Source: Cyanosarcina radialis HA8281-LM2
GTDB taxonomy: Bacteria > Cyanobacteriota > Cyanobacteriia > Cyanobacteriales > CCAP-1448
Direction of reading: 5' to 3'
DNA length: 64,000 bases
NCBI GenBank assembly: GCA_019359615.1
Contig: JAHHHA010000006.1
Coordinates: 228,231-292,230 of the forward strand
Position 1 is the first letter of the stretch. Each line of letters opens with the position of its first letter. The translations under genes were made by a program, and so were the position numbers. The notes beneath the pieces are model-generated. The model searched no databases, was not told where the DNA came from, and saw nothing but the letters and a program-made list of their open reading frames with translations. Of this stretch, positions 9,678 to 18,681 are shown piece by piece.

Positions 9678-10379
9678 TTATTTCTCACTGCTTATTGGTA
9701 AGCGATCGCTAATATTTGGTAGCCAATCGTTGTTATCTGCTAACTGGTTTGGCTCGTACCAGATTTTGCGATAAATTAGTTCTAGTTCGGTGCCGACTTC
9801 TGAAAAGTAGTCTATTTGTCGAGCTTGTAATGTGACCATAATTCGGAAAATTACTAGGGCAACAATCGCTACAATCATTCCGCCTGCTGTAGTAATTAAA
9901 GCCTCACCAATACCGGCCGCTGCCTTAGTAGTATCGGCCGTCGTGCCGCTACCACCAATTTTCAGGTTGTCAAAGGTGATAATCAGTCCGGTTACTGTTC
10001 CCAGCAATCCTAATAATGGAGCAAGAGCGACCACAGATTCTAGGAGTTTGTCGCCTTTTCGCATTTGAATAAATTCTTTATCTCCTGCTGCCTCCATTGC
10101 CAGACGAAAGGTTTCAGGAGTCGGCTTTTTTAGCTTTAAGGGAGCTAACAAAAATCGCCCGATTGCTAAATGTTCTGCTCGTTCGGCGATCGCAGCGGCT
10201 TTTTCTAGATCCCGATTGGCTGCCTGTAAGACATCACGAACGATTCGATGCTCTTGACTTAATAGCTGGAACCAAAATATTCCTCTTTCTAAACCACAGG
10301 CAATGGTACTGACTGACAGCGCCAGCATCGGCCACATGACCGGGCCACCTTGAACCACTAAATCGTAGAAACGAGACAT
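9678..10379 (-). CDS. exbB: ExbB/MotA/TolQ family proton channel protein
   Basis: Proton-channel subunit of the TonB energising complex in the inner membrane. It has three hydrophobic segments: residues ~14-33, a pair member in LLESVVALAPLLGLLGTVTGLI and IGEALITTAGGMIVAIVALVIF. These match the conserved ExbB core (APLLGLLGTVTG). Length is 233 aa. First gene of the minus-strand exbB-exbD operon; the ~500-bp spacer upstream should hold its promoter. Confidence 0.93.
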   Translation of the reverse strand: MSRFYDLVVQGGPVMWPMLALSVSTIACGLERGIFWFQLLSQEHRIVRDVLQAANRDLEKAAAIAERAEHLAIGRFLLAPLKLKKPTPETFRLAMEAAGDKEFIQMRKGDKLLESVVALAPLLGLLGTVTGLIITFDNLKIGGSGTTADTTKAAAGIGEALITTAGGMIVAIVALVIFRIMVTLQARQIDYFSEVGTELELIYRKIWYEPNQLADNNDWLPNISDRLPISSEK

Positions 10380-10880
10380 TAGACCTCTTGCTAAATAAAA
10401 ATTTCAGGATGTCAGTTTGCGGAAAAACTACAATATTTCATAACCTGCATGGTTTCCAGTAGACATATAGCATTGCTCAGTCTCTACATCTATCTGCTTA
10501 TTCTCTAAGTTTTTAAGTCGATGTTATTTCTTCACTCTAATTAGAATATCTAAAATGTTTACGATTCTTAGTTAAGAATGACTTAATAAAACATTGTTTT
10601 CAGATTAAAATCACGATTGAATTGTTTTAAATTTGGTATTAAATATCAAGAATTATGATTATTTTTTAAGAATAAAATCTGAAATCTGAATTGGTACAAG
10701 CCTTGCCCTAAGTCAACGAAAAAGAAATTAAGTTTTTCGGACTAATTTCCACTTAAGCCGATCGCATCAGCAAATTGCTTGGACTCGATCGCATTTGGTT
10801 TTAACGGGCTACTTCGCCTATGCTGAAGTTGGGTAAGTTCTACATGGGACTTCTCTCCCCTCTTCCCCTCTCTTCCCAAC
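10380..10880. other. Intergenic region, divergent promoters expected
   Basis: This 501-bp spacer separates divergent exbB (minus) and the DUF445 gene (plus). It is AT-rich in the middle, with no ORF, tRNA or clear repeat recognised. Confidence 0.6.
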
Positions 10881-12110
10881 TTGGCTCTCCCTCAAATCTG
10901 GCTATACATCAGTCCTCCCGTCTTGGGAGCGGTTATTGGCTATTTCACCAACGATATAGCCATCAAAATGCTGTTTCGTCCCTATCGCCCCCTTTATCTG
11001 GGCAAACGCCAACTTCCCTTTACCCCTGGCTTGATTCCTCGCAACCAGGAGCGCCTGGCGAAAAGGGTTTCCGATACGATCATGGGTTCCTTGCTCACCC
11101 CCGAAGAGCTACAGAACCTAGCGCGGCGCTTGCTAGAGATCGATCGCGTTCAAGGAGCAATTCTCTGGCTGCTGCGGCTGGCTTTAGAGCAAATCCAAGC
11201 CGATAAAGAACAAAAAACGGCTAAGATCCTCGCCAATATTCTCCGAGACTTCTTGAGCCAATCTCTAGGGCGCTTGCTGCAAGTTTTAGCCCGCCGCGAA
11301 GACTTCTTAGAAGTGCAACTCAACCAAATTTTCGATCGAGTTTTACTAGAATTCCAATTGAGCGAAGAGCAAGCCAAAAATCTGGCTGAATGGATTTTAC
11401 AGGTATTGTTGCCTCCTAACGTCGTCCGTCAGACGATCGCCGACTTCCTGACAGATCGCAACATTCAAACGATCGATGAAAGCTTTCGAGAAAAAGCCAG
11501 CGGGACTTATTGGGTAGTAGCCAATTTCCTGGGTTTGCGTAACGCCCTGACGCGCTTGCGGACGTTTTGCCTTGATGAGAGGGAAGCCGCCGATCGGACT
11601 ATAGCAGATTTGATGTTAGAACTAGGGCTGCAAGAGCGCTTGCAAGAATGGCTGCAAAACCTGTCGCTGCAAAACTTGCCAGTATCTACCGTGCGGCAAT
11701 TGCGCAAAACCATGCGCGACACAGTACGCAACTACGTTCGAGAACGAGGAACCGAATTATTAGAGACGCTCAGCGACTCTGTAGACTGGGAGAACCTAGC
11801 CCAGTTAATCGTCAGTCGGTTGCGCAATTCTGTAGCTGTTACGAGTTCGTTAGAAACCATCAGTCAGGAATTAGCTTTGGTGCTAGATCGCTACCTAGAG
11901 CGCGATTTAGAAAAAATCGTCGCCCAGGCGATCCCGATTCTCTCGATCGATCGAGTAATTATCGATCGCGTCAAAGCCACCTCCCCAGAAAATCTCGAAG
12001 CTGGCATTCAGGGAATTGTCAAGAGCGAACTGCAAGCAATTGTCAACTTAGGGGGAATACTAGGCTTTGTAGTGGGTTTGTGCCAAACGGGGGTACTTTT
12101 ATTACAGTAG
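10881..12110 (+). CDS. DUF445 family membrane protein
   Basis: A 409-residue DUF445 (YheB-like) protein of unknown function. The N-terminus has the family signature, a membrane segment followed by [18 protein letters not shown] and [15 protein letters not shown]; the C-terminus ends in a second hydrophobic segment ([19 protein letters not shown]). The middle is long and helical. No ATG lies between the upstream in-frame stop (10824) and the conserved N-terminus, so TTG at 10881 is the likely start. Start is uncertain; family assignment is firm. Confidence 0.88.
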   Translation: MALPQIWLYISPPVLGAVIGYFTNDIAIKMLFRPYRPLYLGKRQLPFTPGLIPRNQERLAKRVSDTIMGSLLTPEELQNLARRLLEIDRVQGAILWLLRLALEQIQADKEQKTAKILANILRDFLSQSLGRLLQVLARREDFLEVQLNQIFDRVLLEFQLSEEQAKNLAEWILQVLLPPNVVRQTIADFLTDRNIQTIDESFREKASGTYWVVANFLGLRNALTRLRTFCLDEREAADRTIADLMLELGLQERLQEWLQNLSLQNLPVSTVRQLRKTMRDTVRNYVRERGTELLETLSDSVDWENLAQLIVSRLRNSVAVTSSLETISQELALVLDRYLERDLEKIVAQAIPILSIDRVIIDRVKATSPENLEAGIQGIVKSELQAIVNLGGILGFVVGLCQTGVLLLQ

Positions 12111-12179
12111 GCGATCGAGGTTCTGCGATCGTTTGCAGATTTCCCAACAACAGTGGAATCATCTGCCAACCTTAGCTAT

Positions 12180-12360
12180 GGTAGTTAAGGAGACGAGAGT
12201 GGAGAGAGCGAAGAGGGCGAGAGGGCGAAGAGAGTGAAGAGGGAGACAAGAGAGACAAAAGAAGCCATTCTAAACTTCTACACTTCTTACTTCTTAAAAT
12301 TCTGAACTTCTGAACTCCTTCAAGCTGAGCGTAGCCGAAGCTTGAACTTCTGAACTTCTA
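12180..12360. repeat. Purine-rich and CTGAACTT-type low-complexity repeats
   Basis: The 281-bp spacer after the DUF445 gene holds GAGAGGGCGA-type purine tracts (about 12190-12260). These are followed by AACTTCTGAACTCC-type octamer repeats interrupted by a short CAAGC...GCTTG hairpin (about 12270-12360). No gene is visible. Confidence 0.6.
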
Positions 12361-12391
12361 TTTAATTAGCGGATTTAATAGAGTATGAAAA

Positions 12392-13171
12392 ATGGAATAT
12401 TCATTAGTATTACAACAAGTAGTTAATAACCTAGAAAGGCACGAACAAACAACTCGAATCAGAAAAATGCTGATTTGTGCTTGCAAAGGTGTTTGGGAAA
12501 ACGATCCAAACAAGCTTAATAGTTTTCCAGTAGCCTCATTATTGAAAGAATTAAAAAGAAAAAATCCTACGCCAGAAGAACTAAAAATATCGTTATATAA
12601 AATCCTTAATCGAATTAATAAACAGGGGGAATATTTAGTGGTTGCCAAAACAATTTTTGGCGGCATGAAGCAACTATACGATTTAGATCGAGAACTGACT
12701 CAGCCAAAACTGTTAGAGAGCGAACCGAGTTCATCGTCTTCACCTAATCGTCTTTATCCTTATCCTAAGCCTAGTTTACCTGTTGCTCCAAGCCATAAAA
12801 AAAGAATCGATCGCGTATACGATCCGTTCGGCGTGCGCATGGAAATGATGACTTACACTAACCCCTTAAGAGCTAAAATAATTATTTTTTCTACTATATA
12901 TAGACCATTTAATTTTAGCAATCAAGACTGGTTGAATTTAAAATTACACGAGCTTGACGATTTAACTCAAGCATTGATAAATAATTACGAATCTTTGTCT
13001 GAAACCGAGCAGAAGTTGAAAGAAGCCGCTCAATGTATTGACGATCCAGAAGAGAACACTCAAACAATAAATGCCATCTTGCAAACGATCAAACCTTGTT
13101 ATCAACATTTAGATGAAACTATAATCGCAGAACCAGATCTAGACCAAACGATCGTAATGGACGAAGATTAA
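12392..13171 (+). CDS. Hypothetical protein
   Basis: A 259-residue soluble protein of unknown function. Residues 1-100 look like a compact helical domain (MEYSLVLQQVVNNLERHEQ, then VWENDPNKLNSFPVASLLKEL). A Ser/Pro-rich linker at about 110-140 follows, then a second helical part ending in a very acidic tail (DLDQTIVMDED). No signal peptide or membrane segment. It reads in the same direction as the pentapeptide gene 90 nt downstream. No family was recognised; paired helical domains joined by a linker might suggest protein-protein interaction. Confidence 0.6.
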   Translation: MEYSLVLQQVVNNLERHEQTTRIRKMLICACKGVWENDPNKLNSFPVASLLKELKRKNPTPEELKISLYKILNRINKQGEYLVVAKTIFGGMKQLYDLDRELTQPKLLESEPSSSSSPNRLYPYPKPSLPVAPSHKKRIDRVYDPFGVRMEMMTYTNPLRAKIIIFSTIYRPFNFSNQDWLNLKLHELDDLTQALINNYESLSETEQKLKEAAQCIDDPEENTQTINAILQTIKPCYQHLDETIIAEPDLDQTIVMDED

Positions 13172-13197
13172 TAGGAATATTAAAACCGAACAACTAT

Positions 13198-13222
13198 AGA
13201 AACGCGAGATCTCGCGTCTCTA
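13198..13222. repeat. Palindromic repeat GAGACGCGAGATCTCGCGTCTC type
   Basis: A perfect 16-bp palindrome, ACGCGAGATCTCGCGT, spans 13202-13217. Close variants occur at 44851-44870, 46777-46798 (inside the debranching enzyme gene) and 58421-58437, showing a dispersed family. Confidence 0.65.
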
Positions 13223-13261
13223 AGTCCTGTATTCTGGTTAAAGGTAGGTAAGCTTGAATTT

Positions 13262-14254
13262 ATGGATGCTAAGGAACTGATCGATCGCTATAGGTCTGGC
13301 CAAAGAGATTTTAGTAATGCTAATCTCTGCGGACTCAACCTTTATGGTGCAGATCTGATGGGGATCGATCTAACTCAAGCGAATCTGCACGGAACCACCA
13401 TGATTTTTGCCTACCTAAATCGGGCAAAGCTTTATAAAGCTAACTTAATTGTCACCAAGCTCAGCGGTGCCTATTTGAGTCAAGCAGATTTGCGGGGAGT
13501 CAAGCTGCGGGATGCAGATTTACACGGTGCGGTACTCCAAGGCGCAGATTTGAGAGGTGCCGACTTGACTTTAGTTAACTTGATGGATGCTAATTTGATG
13601 GATGCCGACTTGCGCGGTACCAATCTCAGCGGGGCCAACTTAACAGGTGCTTGTATGCGCGGTGCGAACTTGCGGGAAGAGAAGAGAGTTTACAGTTCTA
13701 GCCTGCGGGGTGCCAAACTGCGTAAAGTCGATCTGCGAGGAGCTAATCTAGCTGGCGCAGATTTATCTAGAGCCGATCTGAGCGGTGCTTTCCTCACCGA
13801 TGTCAACCTGAGAGGCGCAAACTTAAATGGTGCATACCTCACTGATGCCAATCTTAGAGGGGCATACATGAGCGATGCCAATATGAATGAAGTCAGTTTG
13901 AGTGGCGCTAACCTGACTAATGCCAGATTAGAGCGGGCCTTGCTTATGAGTGCTGATATGACAGATGTTAATATGCGGGCGGCGATCTTACCCGATGCTA
14001 ATTTGAGTATGGCTAGTTTGAGTAGGGCTAAGTTGAGCGGCGCGAGACTCAATCGGGCTAACCTCAGTCGAGCCAATCTTAGCGAAGCCGATTTGAGTCA
14101 TGCCGACTTAGTGGATGCTTACCTCGCTAAAGCCGATCTAGCCGACGCTAATTTAAATAATGCCAACCTGATCAGAGCCGAACTCAGTACCGCCAATTTA
14201 ATTGGGGCTGAGTTTAGCGGTGCAACGATGCCAGATGGCAAAATCAACGACTGA
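13262..14254 (+). CDS. Pentapeptide-repeat protein
   Basis: A 330-residue protein made almost wholly of A(D/N)LxX pentapeptides, predicted to fold as a right-handed quadrilateral beta helix. An N-terminal segment of ~20 residues (MDAKELIDRYRSGQRDFSNA) leads into the repeats. One break near residues 140-150 (REEKRVYSSS) probably forms a loop. There is no signal peptide, so it is probably cytoplasmic. Such proteins are abundant in cyanobacteria; specific roles are mostly unknown. Confidence 0.93.
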   Translation: MDAKELIDRYRSGQRDFSNANLCGLNLYGADLMGIDLTQANLHGTTMIFAYLNRAKLYKANLIVTKLSGAYLSQADLRGVKLRDADLHGAVLQGADLRGADLTLVNLMDANLMDADLRGTNLSGANLTGACMRGANLREEKRVYSSSLRGAKLRKVDLRGANLAGADLSRADLSGAFLTDVNLRGANLNGAYLTDANLRGAYMSDANMNEVSLSGANLTNARLERALLMSADMTDVNMRAAILPDANLSMASLSRAKLSGARLNRANLSRANLSEADLSHADLVDAYLAKADLADANLNNANLIRAELSTANLIGAEFSGATMPDGKIND

Positions 14255-14326
14255 GCCTCGTTGCGAGAGGGAGAGAGAGAGGGAGAGAGGGAGAGAAAAA
14301 ACACGCCCACAAGTCTTCATGCCCTA

Positions 14327-14356
14327 TACCCCTAATGAAGATTGAGCCTCTAGTTT
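14327..14356. repeat. Short copy of the M1 aminopeptidase 3' end
   Basis: About 30 bp around AATGAAGATTGAGCCTCTAG matches the 3' end of the M1 aminopeptidase gene at 15756-15785, with three mismatches and in the same orientation. The two transposase remnants lie between the copies. Confidence 0.45.
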
Positions 14357-14361
14357 GACGT

Positions 14362-14426
14362 AGGTTGGGTTTCGCAAGCTCAACCCAACCAGGATTCGAT
14401 CGCCGTCACCAACGATCGAATCCTGG
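14362..14426. repeat. Two adjacent hairpins downstream of the pentapeptide gene
   Basis: The first hairpin is GGTTGGGTT/AACCCAACC (14363-14390), a dispersed cyanobacterial repeat. The second has 14-bp perfect arms, CCAGGATTCGATCG (14389-14402) and its complement (14413-14426). No strong T-tract follows, so terminator function is uncertain. Confidence 0.6.
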
Positions 14427-14497
14427 GAAAAACAGCAGGGATGCCCTAGGGAATAGTTAACAGAAACTACACTAAAGGGTTATCGGCATATTCGTCT

Positions 14498-14806
14498 TTA
14501 GGGGATTGCTGTTCTAACAGTGACTCGGTCATGGTTGACTACAATGGCATCTGCCCTGCGATTCCCAGTGACATCAGCGAAGAATGTTCCCTTTGAACCA
14601 AAGTAGGGGTTCTGCGTCCAGGACTGATTGCCACCGAATTTGTTGGCACTAGTTGATTGTGCCATAGCTGGTGAAATTGCCAGAGGCACAATGGGTGAGG
14701 CCACTAGGGGGAAGCTTGCCAAAACTAGCATCTTGCGGATCGTATAAGTTTTCCTTTTTTGGGTGTAAGTGTGTGAGATTGATTGAATCTTGATAGAAAT
14801 TGACAT
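14498..14806 (-). CDS. Short exported FG-GAP/VCBS-like protein
   Basis: A 102-residue predicted exported protein. ATG at 14806 follows AAGGAG with 6-7 nt spacing, so it is preferred to the longer upstream reading. A basic N-terminus and hydrophobic core (MLVLASFPLVASPIVPLAIS) end at a likely AMA-Q cleavage site. The mature part has one FG-GAP-like blade motif (GTFFADVTGNRRADAIVV), then stops, whereas family members usually have several blades. It is therefore probably a C-terminally truncated copy, although translation signals are intact. Confidence 0.6.
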   Translation of the reverse strand: MSISIKIQSISHTYTQKRKTYTIRKMLVLASFPLVASPIVPLAISPAMAQSTSANKFGGNQSWTQNPYFGSKGTFFADVTGNRRADAIVVNHDRVTVRTAIP

Positions 14807-15160
14807 GGTTTTCTCCTTTGTTTTTAGGTGTAAATTTAGGTCAGGAATTACACATTTAAATAGTGCTGATAACAACTAATTGCGTAAGTTCTGATAGTAT
14901 CTAAAGTATTCGCAGGAACATCCCCGAAGCCAACATTAGTCTGCCCAGGCTGAAAGTCCCTGAACATATGGCGTAGCGACTTCGGGGAAGTAGTTTAACT
15001 TCGGGGATTCCCCGAACTTGTTGCGGAAACAGCAACCGCCAGGGTGAAGAGTAATAACTGAAGTTGCTAGTTATGAGCTTATGCCTTTTAGATCGGGAGC
15101 ATCCACTTTGGGAAGATATACGGATTTGAGGAGAAGATAAGAGAGACAAAAAAGTGTGGA
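14807..15160. other. Intergenic region with hairpins, border of transposase remnants
   Basis: Contains an inverted-repeat cluster around 14930-15018 (ATCCCCGAAG and CTTCGGGGA copies) but no gene. It may be the eroded left end of the insertion sequence whose transposase fragment follows. Confidence 0.35.
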
Positions 15161-15424
15161 GTGGCAACGATGAACCAAGAGCGACAAGAACGGCTCAAAG
15201 CCTGCATACAAGAATTGGCGACCTTGTTATATGAAGAAGCCGACCAGAGTAAGCTGACCGACCTCGAAGGCATAGAAAAAACAGTACGGAGTCAAATCTT
15301 AGAACACGTCAGCCCAGAAATCGCCTTTTTTTATCAAACAAACAACTGGAACCCAAGTGCGATCGCAGATCTTGTAGGTTGGGTTGAACGGAGTGAAACC
15401 CAACAGCAACCAAAGAATTCATAG
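15161..15424 (+). pseudogene. Truncated transposase, probably ISKra4 family (N-terminal fragment)
   Basis: The reading from ATG 15170 (or GTG 15161) gives MNQERQERLKACIQELATLL, DLEGIEKTVRSQ and EHVSPEIAFF. This resembles the N-terminus of ISKra4-type transposases, which are normally 400-500 residues long. After about residue 58 the similarity ends, and the sequence runs into a dispersed hairpin repeat (GTTGGGTT/AACCCAAC, 15380-15406) before stopping. The catalytic part is missing, so it is inactive. Family assignment rests on remembered sequence patterns. Confidence 0.55.
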
Positions 15425-15450
15425 ACGAAATAATTATATTTATCGACCCC

Positions 15451-15722
15451 TTGAAATATCGCTGCGATCGAGTTGAAGGAGGCACGTACACCACAAACAT
15501 TTTCCCAATAAATCGAGAATTAGCAAAGGGAAACAAGCTATTTGGCAACGGCGATTTTGGGAACATGAAATTAAAGACGAGAGCGATTTCACCAAACACG
15601 TCGAATACATCCATTTCAATCCAGTCCATCACAAATTAGTTGCAGCGCCCAAAGATTGGGAATATTCCAGCTTTTTGCGGCACGTGCGTCGAGGTTTGTA
15701 TCCGCTCGATTGGGGTGTTTAA
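15451..15722 (+). pseudogene. Remnant of a REP-associated (IS200-like) tyrosine transposase
   Basis: Two frames together recall a RAYT/Y1-type transposase. The first (from TTG 15451) gives MKYRCDRVEGGTY, the family N-terminus (normally ...PGGTYFF). Then, in another frame, IWQRRFWEHEIKD, FTKHVEYIHFNPV and DWEYSSFLRHV lead to a stop at 15720-15722. The central part with the catalytic tyrosine region is deleted. The remnant lies just beside the M1 aminopeptidase 3' end. Confidence 0.7.
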
Positions 15723-15748
15723 GCGATCGCTATTTGGAAAAGTTGGTA

Positions 15749-18394
15749 TTACTCACTAACCCCTGATGAAGATTGAGCTTCTAGTTTTTCCAAGCGACTT
15801 TTGAGTTCTTGATTTTCTTGTTTGAGTCGATCGAATTCTTCCCGTAATTGCTTCACGGCTCGATCGCCACCTACATTTTTTTGCACTTTTTGAATCGCTT
15901 CTTCAGCGATGCGGCGCACTCTACCATCGGGAGTTCGATCGGCCAGCGATCGCAAAATCGAAATGGCTTTAGCTGTCTCCATTTGTCCCAAGCCGCCTGC
16001 AACTGCCACTTGAGTTAAAAAGAAAGTCTCTTTACTCAGTTCGCTAAATTGTTCTAAAATCCAATCGATGTTATTGGGAGTTTGCCCGGTAGAAATTGCT
16101 CCTAAAGCGCGAATAGCTGACAGCCGCAAAGGTTGGGGAATGCCGAGGCGAGTGTATTCCAAAATCAGATCTAAGGCAGCAGGGGAAGTTTTAAGCTGGC
16201 TCAACCCAACAATTGCACCCGATCGGACGACTTCATTCCAACCTGCTTTAGTTCTCAAAACATGACCGAGAATTTGCAAAACCTCTTCTTCTTTATCTCT
16301 CAGGTTAGCTGAAATTAGGCTACCCAATACTCTAGCGGCGCTAGATTCCACGTAGTAACTAGGATCTCCTCGATCGACTACTTGTTTTAAGGCGGCATAA
16401 CTTTCAGGAGTTTTGATCTCGCTCAAAGCTTCTACTGCTGCCCTGCGCACGCGAGGATTTTCATCTTGCAAACCGACAACTAAACCATCAAAAACCTGGT
16501 CGAGTTTAATCGAGGCTAATTGTTTGGTTACTTCTACTCGCACGCCCCAAAATGGCTCTTTTTTCAAAGCTTCTGACAAAGTTTTGACTGCTTCTAATCC
16601 ACCTTTCTTGGCCAATGCTTGCCCAGCACAAATTCGAGAAATTGGATCGGGATCGAATTGCAGTTGGGCTTTCAATTCGGGAACTGGGTATTCTAGAGCT
16701 ACCGTTTTTAAATAGTTATTCCCAACATCGAAACTGACAAATTTGGGCTTTTCTGCTAGTGGGAAGTAGAAACTTTGCTCTTTCTCGCTTACCCGCACCG
16801 TAAAAATCTTTAAATTCACCAGATTCATTGGTGAATAACTATCCTCTGCTCTGCTCTCCCTCTCTCCCTCCTCTACATAACCAAAACCGATCGCAATTTT
16901 CAAATCGAATAAATCGTTCTGCTTGCCATTTTTGTCAGCTTTAGATTGAGTTTGAGTAACGGTAACTTTTGCTAGTTTGCTATCGGCATCCCAAGCATAA
17001 GCAACTTTAAAATCGGGATGACCGCCGCGATAGACGTAGCTATCGAATAAAAATAGCAGATTGCGTCCGGTAGCCTTTTCGATCGCCCGCAATAAATCTA
17101 CAGTTTCTACGGTTTTATGAGCGTTATCTCGAACAAAAGTCTGAATCGCTTTTTCAAACAACTCATCTCCCAACTCTGCCCGAATCATATGGTAGACGCA
17201 GGCTCCCTTTTCGTAGAGATGCCTGTCGTAAAGTTCTATAGCTTCCCGATAGATGTGGGTGACGATCGGACGGCGATAGCGAGAACTATCTTCGGCTAAA
17301 TAGCTGCGGGCCTCGTTTAACAAATAGTAAGCAGCATCATCCTTGCTGTATTCTTGCTCTGTCCATAACACCTCAGAATAAGAGGCCATACCTTCTTTAA
17401 TCCAAGCGTGGGACCAGTGTTTGATGACTACTAAATCGCCAAACCATTGATGAGCGAGTTCGTGGACGACTAAGCTTTCAGTATTGCGGTTATCTAAAGC
17501 CGCTCGTTCGTCTAGCAAACATCGATCGGTCAGCAAGGTAGTAGAAGTATTCTCCATCCCGCCAAAAATGAAATCGTCAACGCAAACTTGAGCGTATTTG
17601 GGAAAGGGATAGGGATAGCCAAATTTTTGACTGAAAAACTCGATCGCCCGTGGAGTTTTGCCCATACTGCGCAGGGCATCATCTTCTCGATCTTTTTCGA
17701 CGTAGTAAGTAACTGGTTTGCCGTTCCATTCATCTTTAATTTCAGCAAAGTCACCCACGGCAAGAGTCATCAAGTAAGTAGGATGAACTTGCTGTTGCTG
17801 CCAATGATAGATTTTATCCTCTCCCACTTCTTCGATCGCGATTAATTCGCCATTAGAAATCGCTAAAAACTGCTTTGGCACTCGCACTCTAATTTCTGAA
17901 GTTGCCAATTGCCCCGGATAGTCAAAGCAAGGAAACCAAAAGCGAGAATCTTCATCTTCTCCTTGCGTCCAGACTTGCGTGGGTTTGTGAGGATAATGTG
18001 AATCCGGTGCGATAAAGTAAAGACCCCGCTGGGGCTGTGTCACCGAGTAAGCAATAACAATTTGCAACTGTTTTCCTACCTGCGTCGGTTCCTGGAGGTA
18101 AATCTGTAGCTGTTCCCCGTCGTAATCGAACTTTTGAGGGCTGCCATCCACCCGTACCTCTTGGATATCGAGATCGACTGCATCTAGAGTTAATTGCCCA
18201 ATTTCGCTTCTGACAGGAGTTAAAGCGATCGTGCAGCTACCGCTAAAACTTTGGTGGGGAATATCCAAAACCAAATCTAAACTGATGCGATCGACTTGTC
18301 CGGGGCGATCGGGGTTATAGTGAGGGCGAGCGCCTGGTAGTTCAAAAGATTGGCGATCGTTATTGTTGGCATCAAACCAGGAATATAACTGCAT
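15749..18394 (-). CDS. M1 family zinc aminopeptidase with HEAT repeats
   Basis: Zinc metallo-aminopeptidase that removes N-terminal residues from peptides. ATG at 18394 starts MQLYSWFDANNND. The exopeptidase motif GGMENTSTT is near residue 275. The zinc site HELAH (near 312) is followed 18 residues later by the third ligand in WIKEG. Residues ~560-840 form HEAT-type helical repeats (SRICAGQALAKKGG, NPRVRRAAVEALSEI), and the end is a coiled coil (EEFDRLKQENQELKSRLEKL). A short charged insert (EEGERESRAEDS, about residues 506-518) lies in a purine-rich DNA stretch. Monocistronic on the minus strand. Confidence 0.93.
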   Translation of the reverse strand: MQLYSWFDANNNDRQSFELPGARPHYNPDRPGQVDRISLDLVLDIPHQSFSGSCTIALTPVRSEIGQLTLDAVDLDIQEVRVDGSPQKFDYDGEQLQIYLQEPTQVGKQLQIVIAYSVTQPQRGLYFIAPDSHYPHKPTQVWTQGEDEDSRFWFPCFDYPGQLATSEIRVRVPKQFLAISNGELIAIEEVGEDKIYHWQQQQVHPTYLMTLAVGDFAEIKDEWNGKPVTYYVEKDREDDALRSMGKTPRAIEFFSQKFGYPYPFPKYAQVCVDDFIFGGMENTSTTLLTDRCLLDERAALDNRNTESLVVHELAHQWFGDLVVIKHWSHAWIKEGMASYSEVLWTEQEYSKDDAAYYLLNEARSYLAEDSSRYRRPIVTHIYREAIELYDRHLYEKGACVYHMIRAELGDELFEKAIQTFVRDNAHKTVETVDLLRAIEKATGRNLLFLFDSYVYRGGHPDFKVAYAWDADSKLAKVTVTQTQSKADKNGKQNDLFDLKIAIGFGYVEEGERESRAEDSYSPMNLVNLKIFTVRVSEKEQSFYFPLAEKPKFVSFDVGNNYLKTVALEYPVPELKAQLQFDPDPISRICAGQALAKKGGLEAVKTLSEALKKEPFWGVRVEVTKQLASIKLDQVFDGLVVGLQDENPRVRRAAVEALSEIKTPESYAALKQVVDRGDPSYYVESSAARVLGSLISANLRDKEEEVLQILGHVLRTKAGWNEVVRSGAIVGLSQLKTSPAALDLILEYTRLGIPQPLRLSAIRALGAISTGQTPNNIDWILEQFSELSKETFFLTQVAVAGGLGQMETAKAISILRSLADRTPDGRVRRIAEEAIQKVQKNVGGDRAVKQLREEFDRLKQENQELKSRLEKLEAQSSSGVSE

Positions 18395-18480
18395 AAGCAA
18401 GTCAACAGGATTGTGAAGCGTGAGGTAATTACCATTTTTCCATTGCTGAGATCTAGCTTAACGTTTCTTAAGCTTTAGCT

Positions 18481-18681
18481 CCTTTGCGGATTTTCTAGAT
18501 CTGCCCTTGAAGTCTTTTTATTGAAACCGAGGCATTTCGCTCTCATGAAGATAAGAATCCTGTTGGTGAAAATCCTCCCATAACAATTGCGGCTTTCTAA
18601 TTCCATCGCTTTTAGCCCCAGTGTTGGTGCTGGGAGTTTTGGCACTTTAGTTTATCGATCGCCACTATAAGGAAAACAACT
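18481..18681 (+). promoter_or_regulatory. Leader region shared by the two DUF3352-type genes, copy A
   Basis: This ~200-bp leader aligns along its length with 20341-20542 upstream of the paralogous gene. A hairpin at 18617-18634 (CCCAGTG ttgg TGCTGGG) corresponds to CCCGGCA ctct TGCCGGG in copy B. Several stem pairs differ in both arms while keeping pairing. The ribosome-binding site AAGGA precedes the ATG at 18682. Confidence 0.6.

Noticed and set aside
11648..12175. Plus-strand ORF overlapping the DUF445 gene
   Set aside because: Out-of-frame shadow of a clearly conserved protein, with non-protein-like composition.
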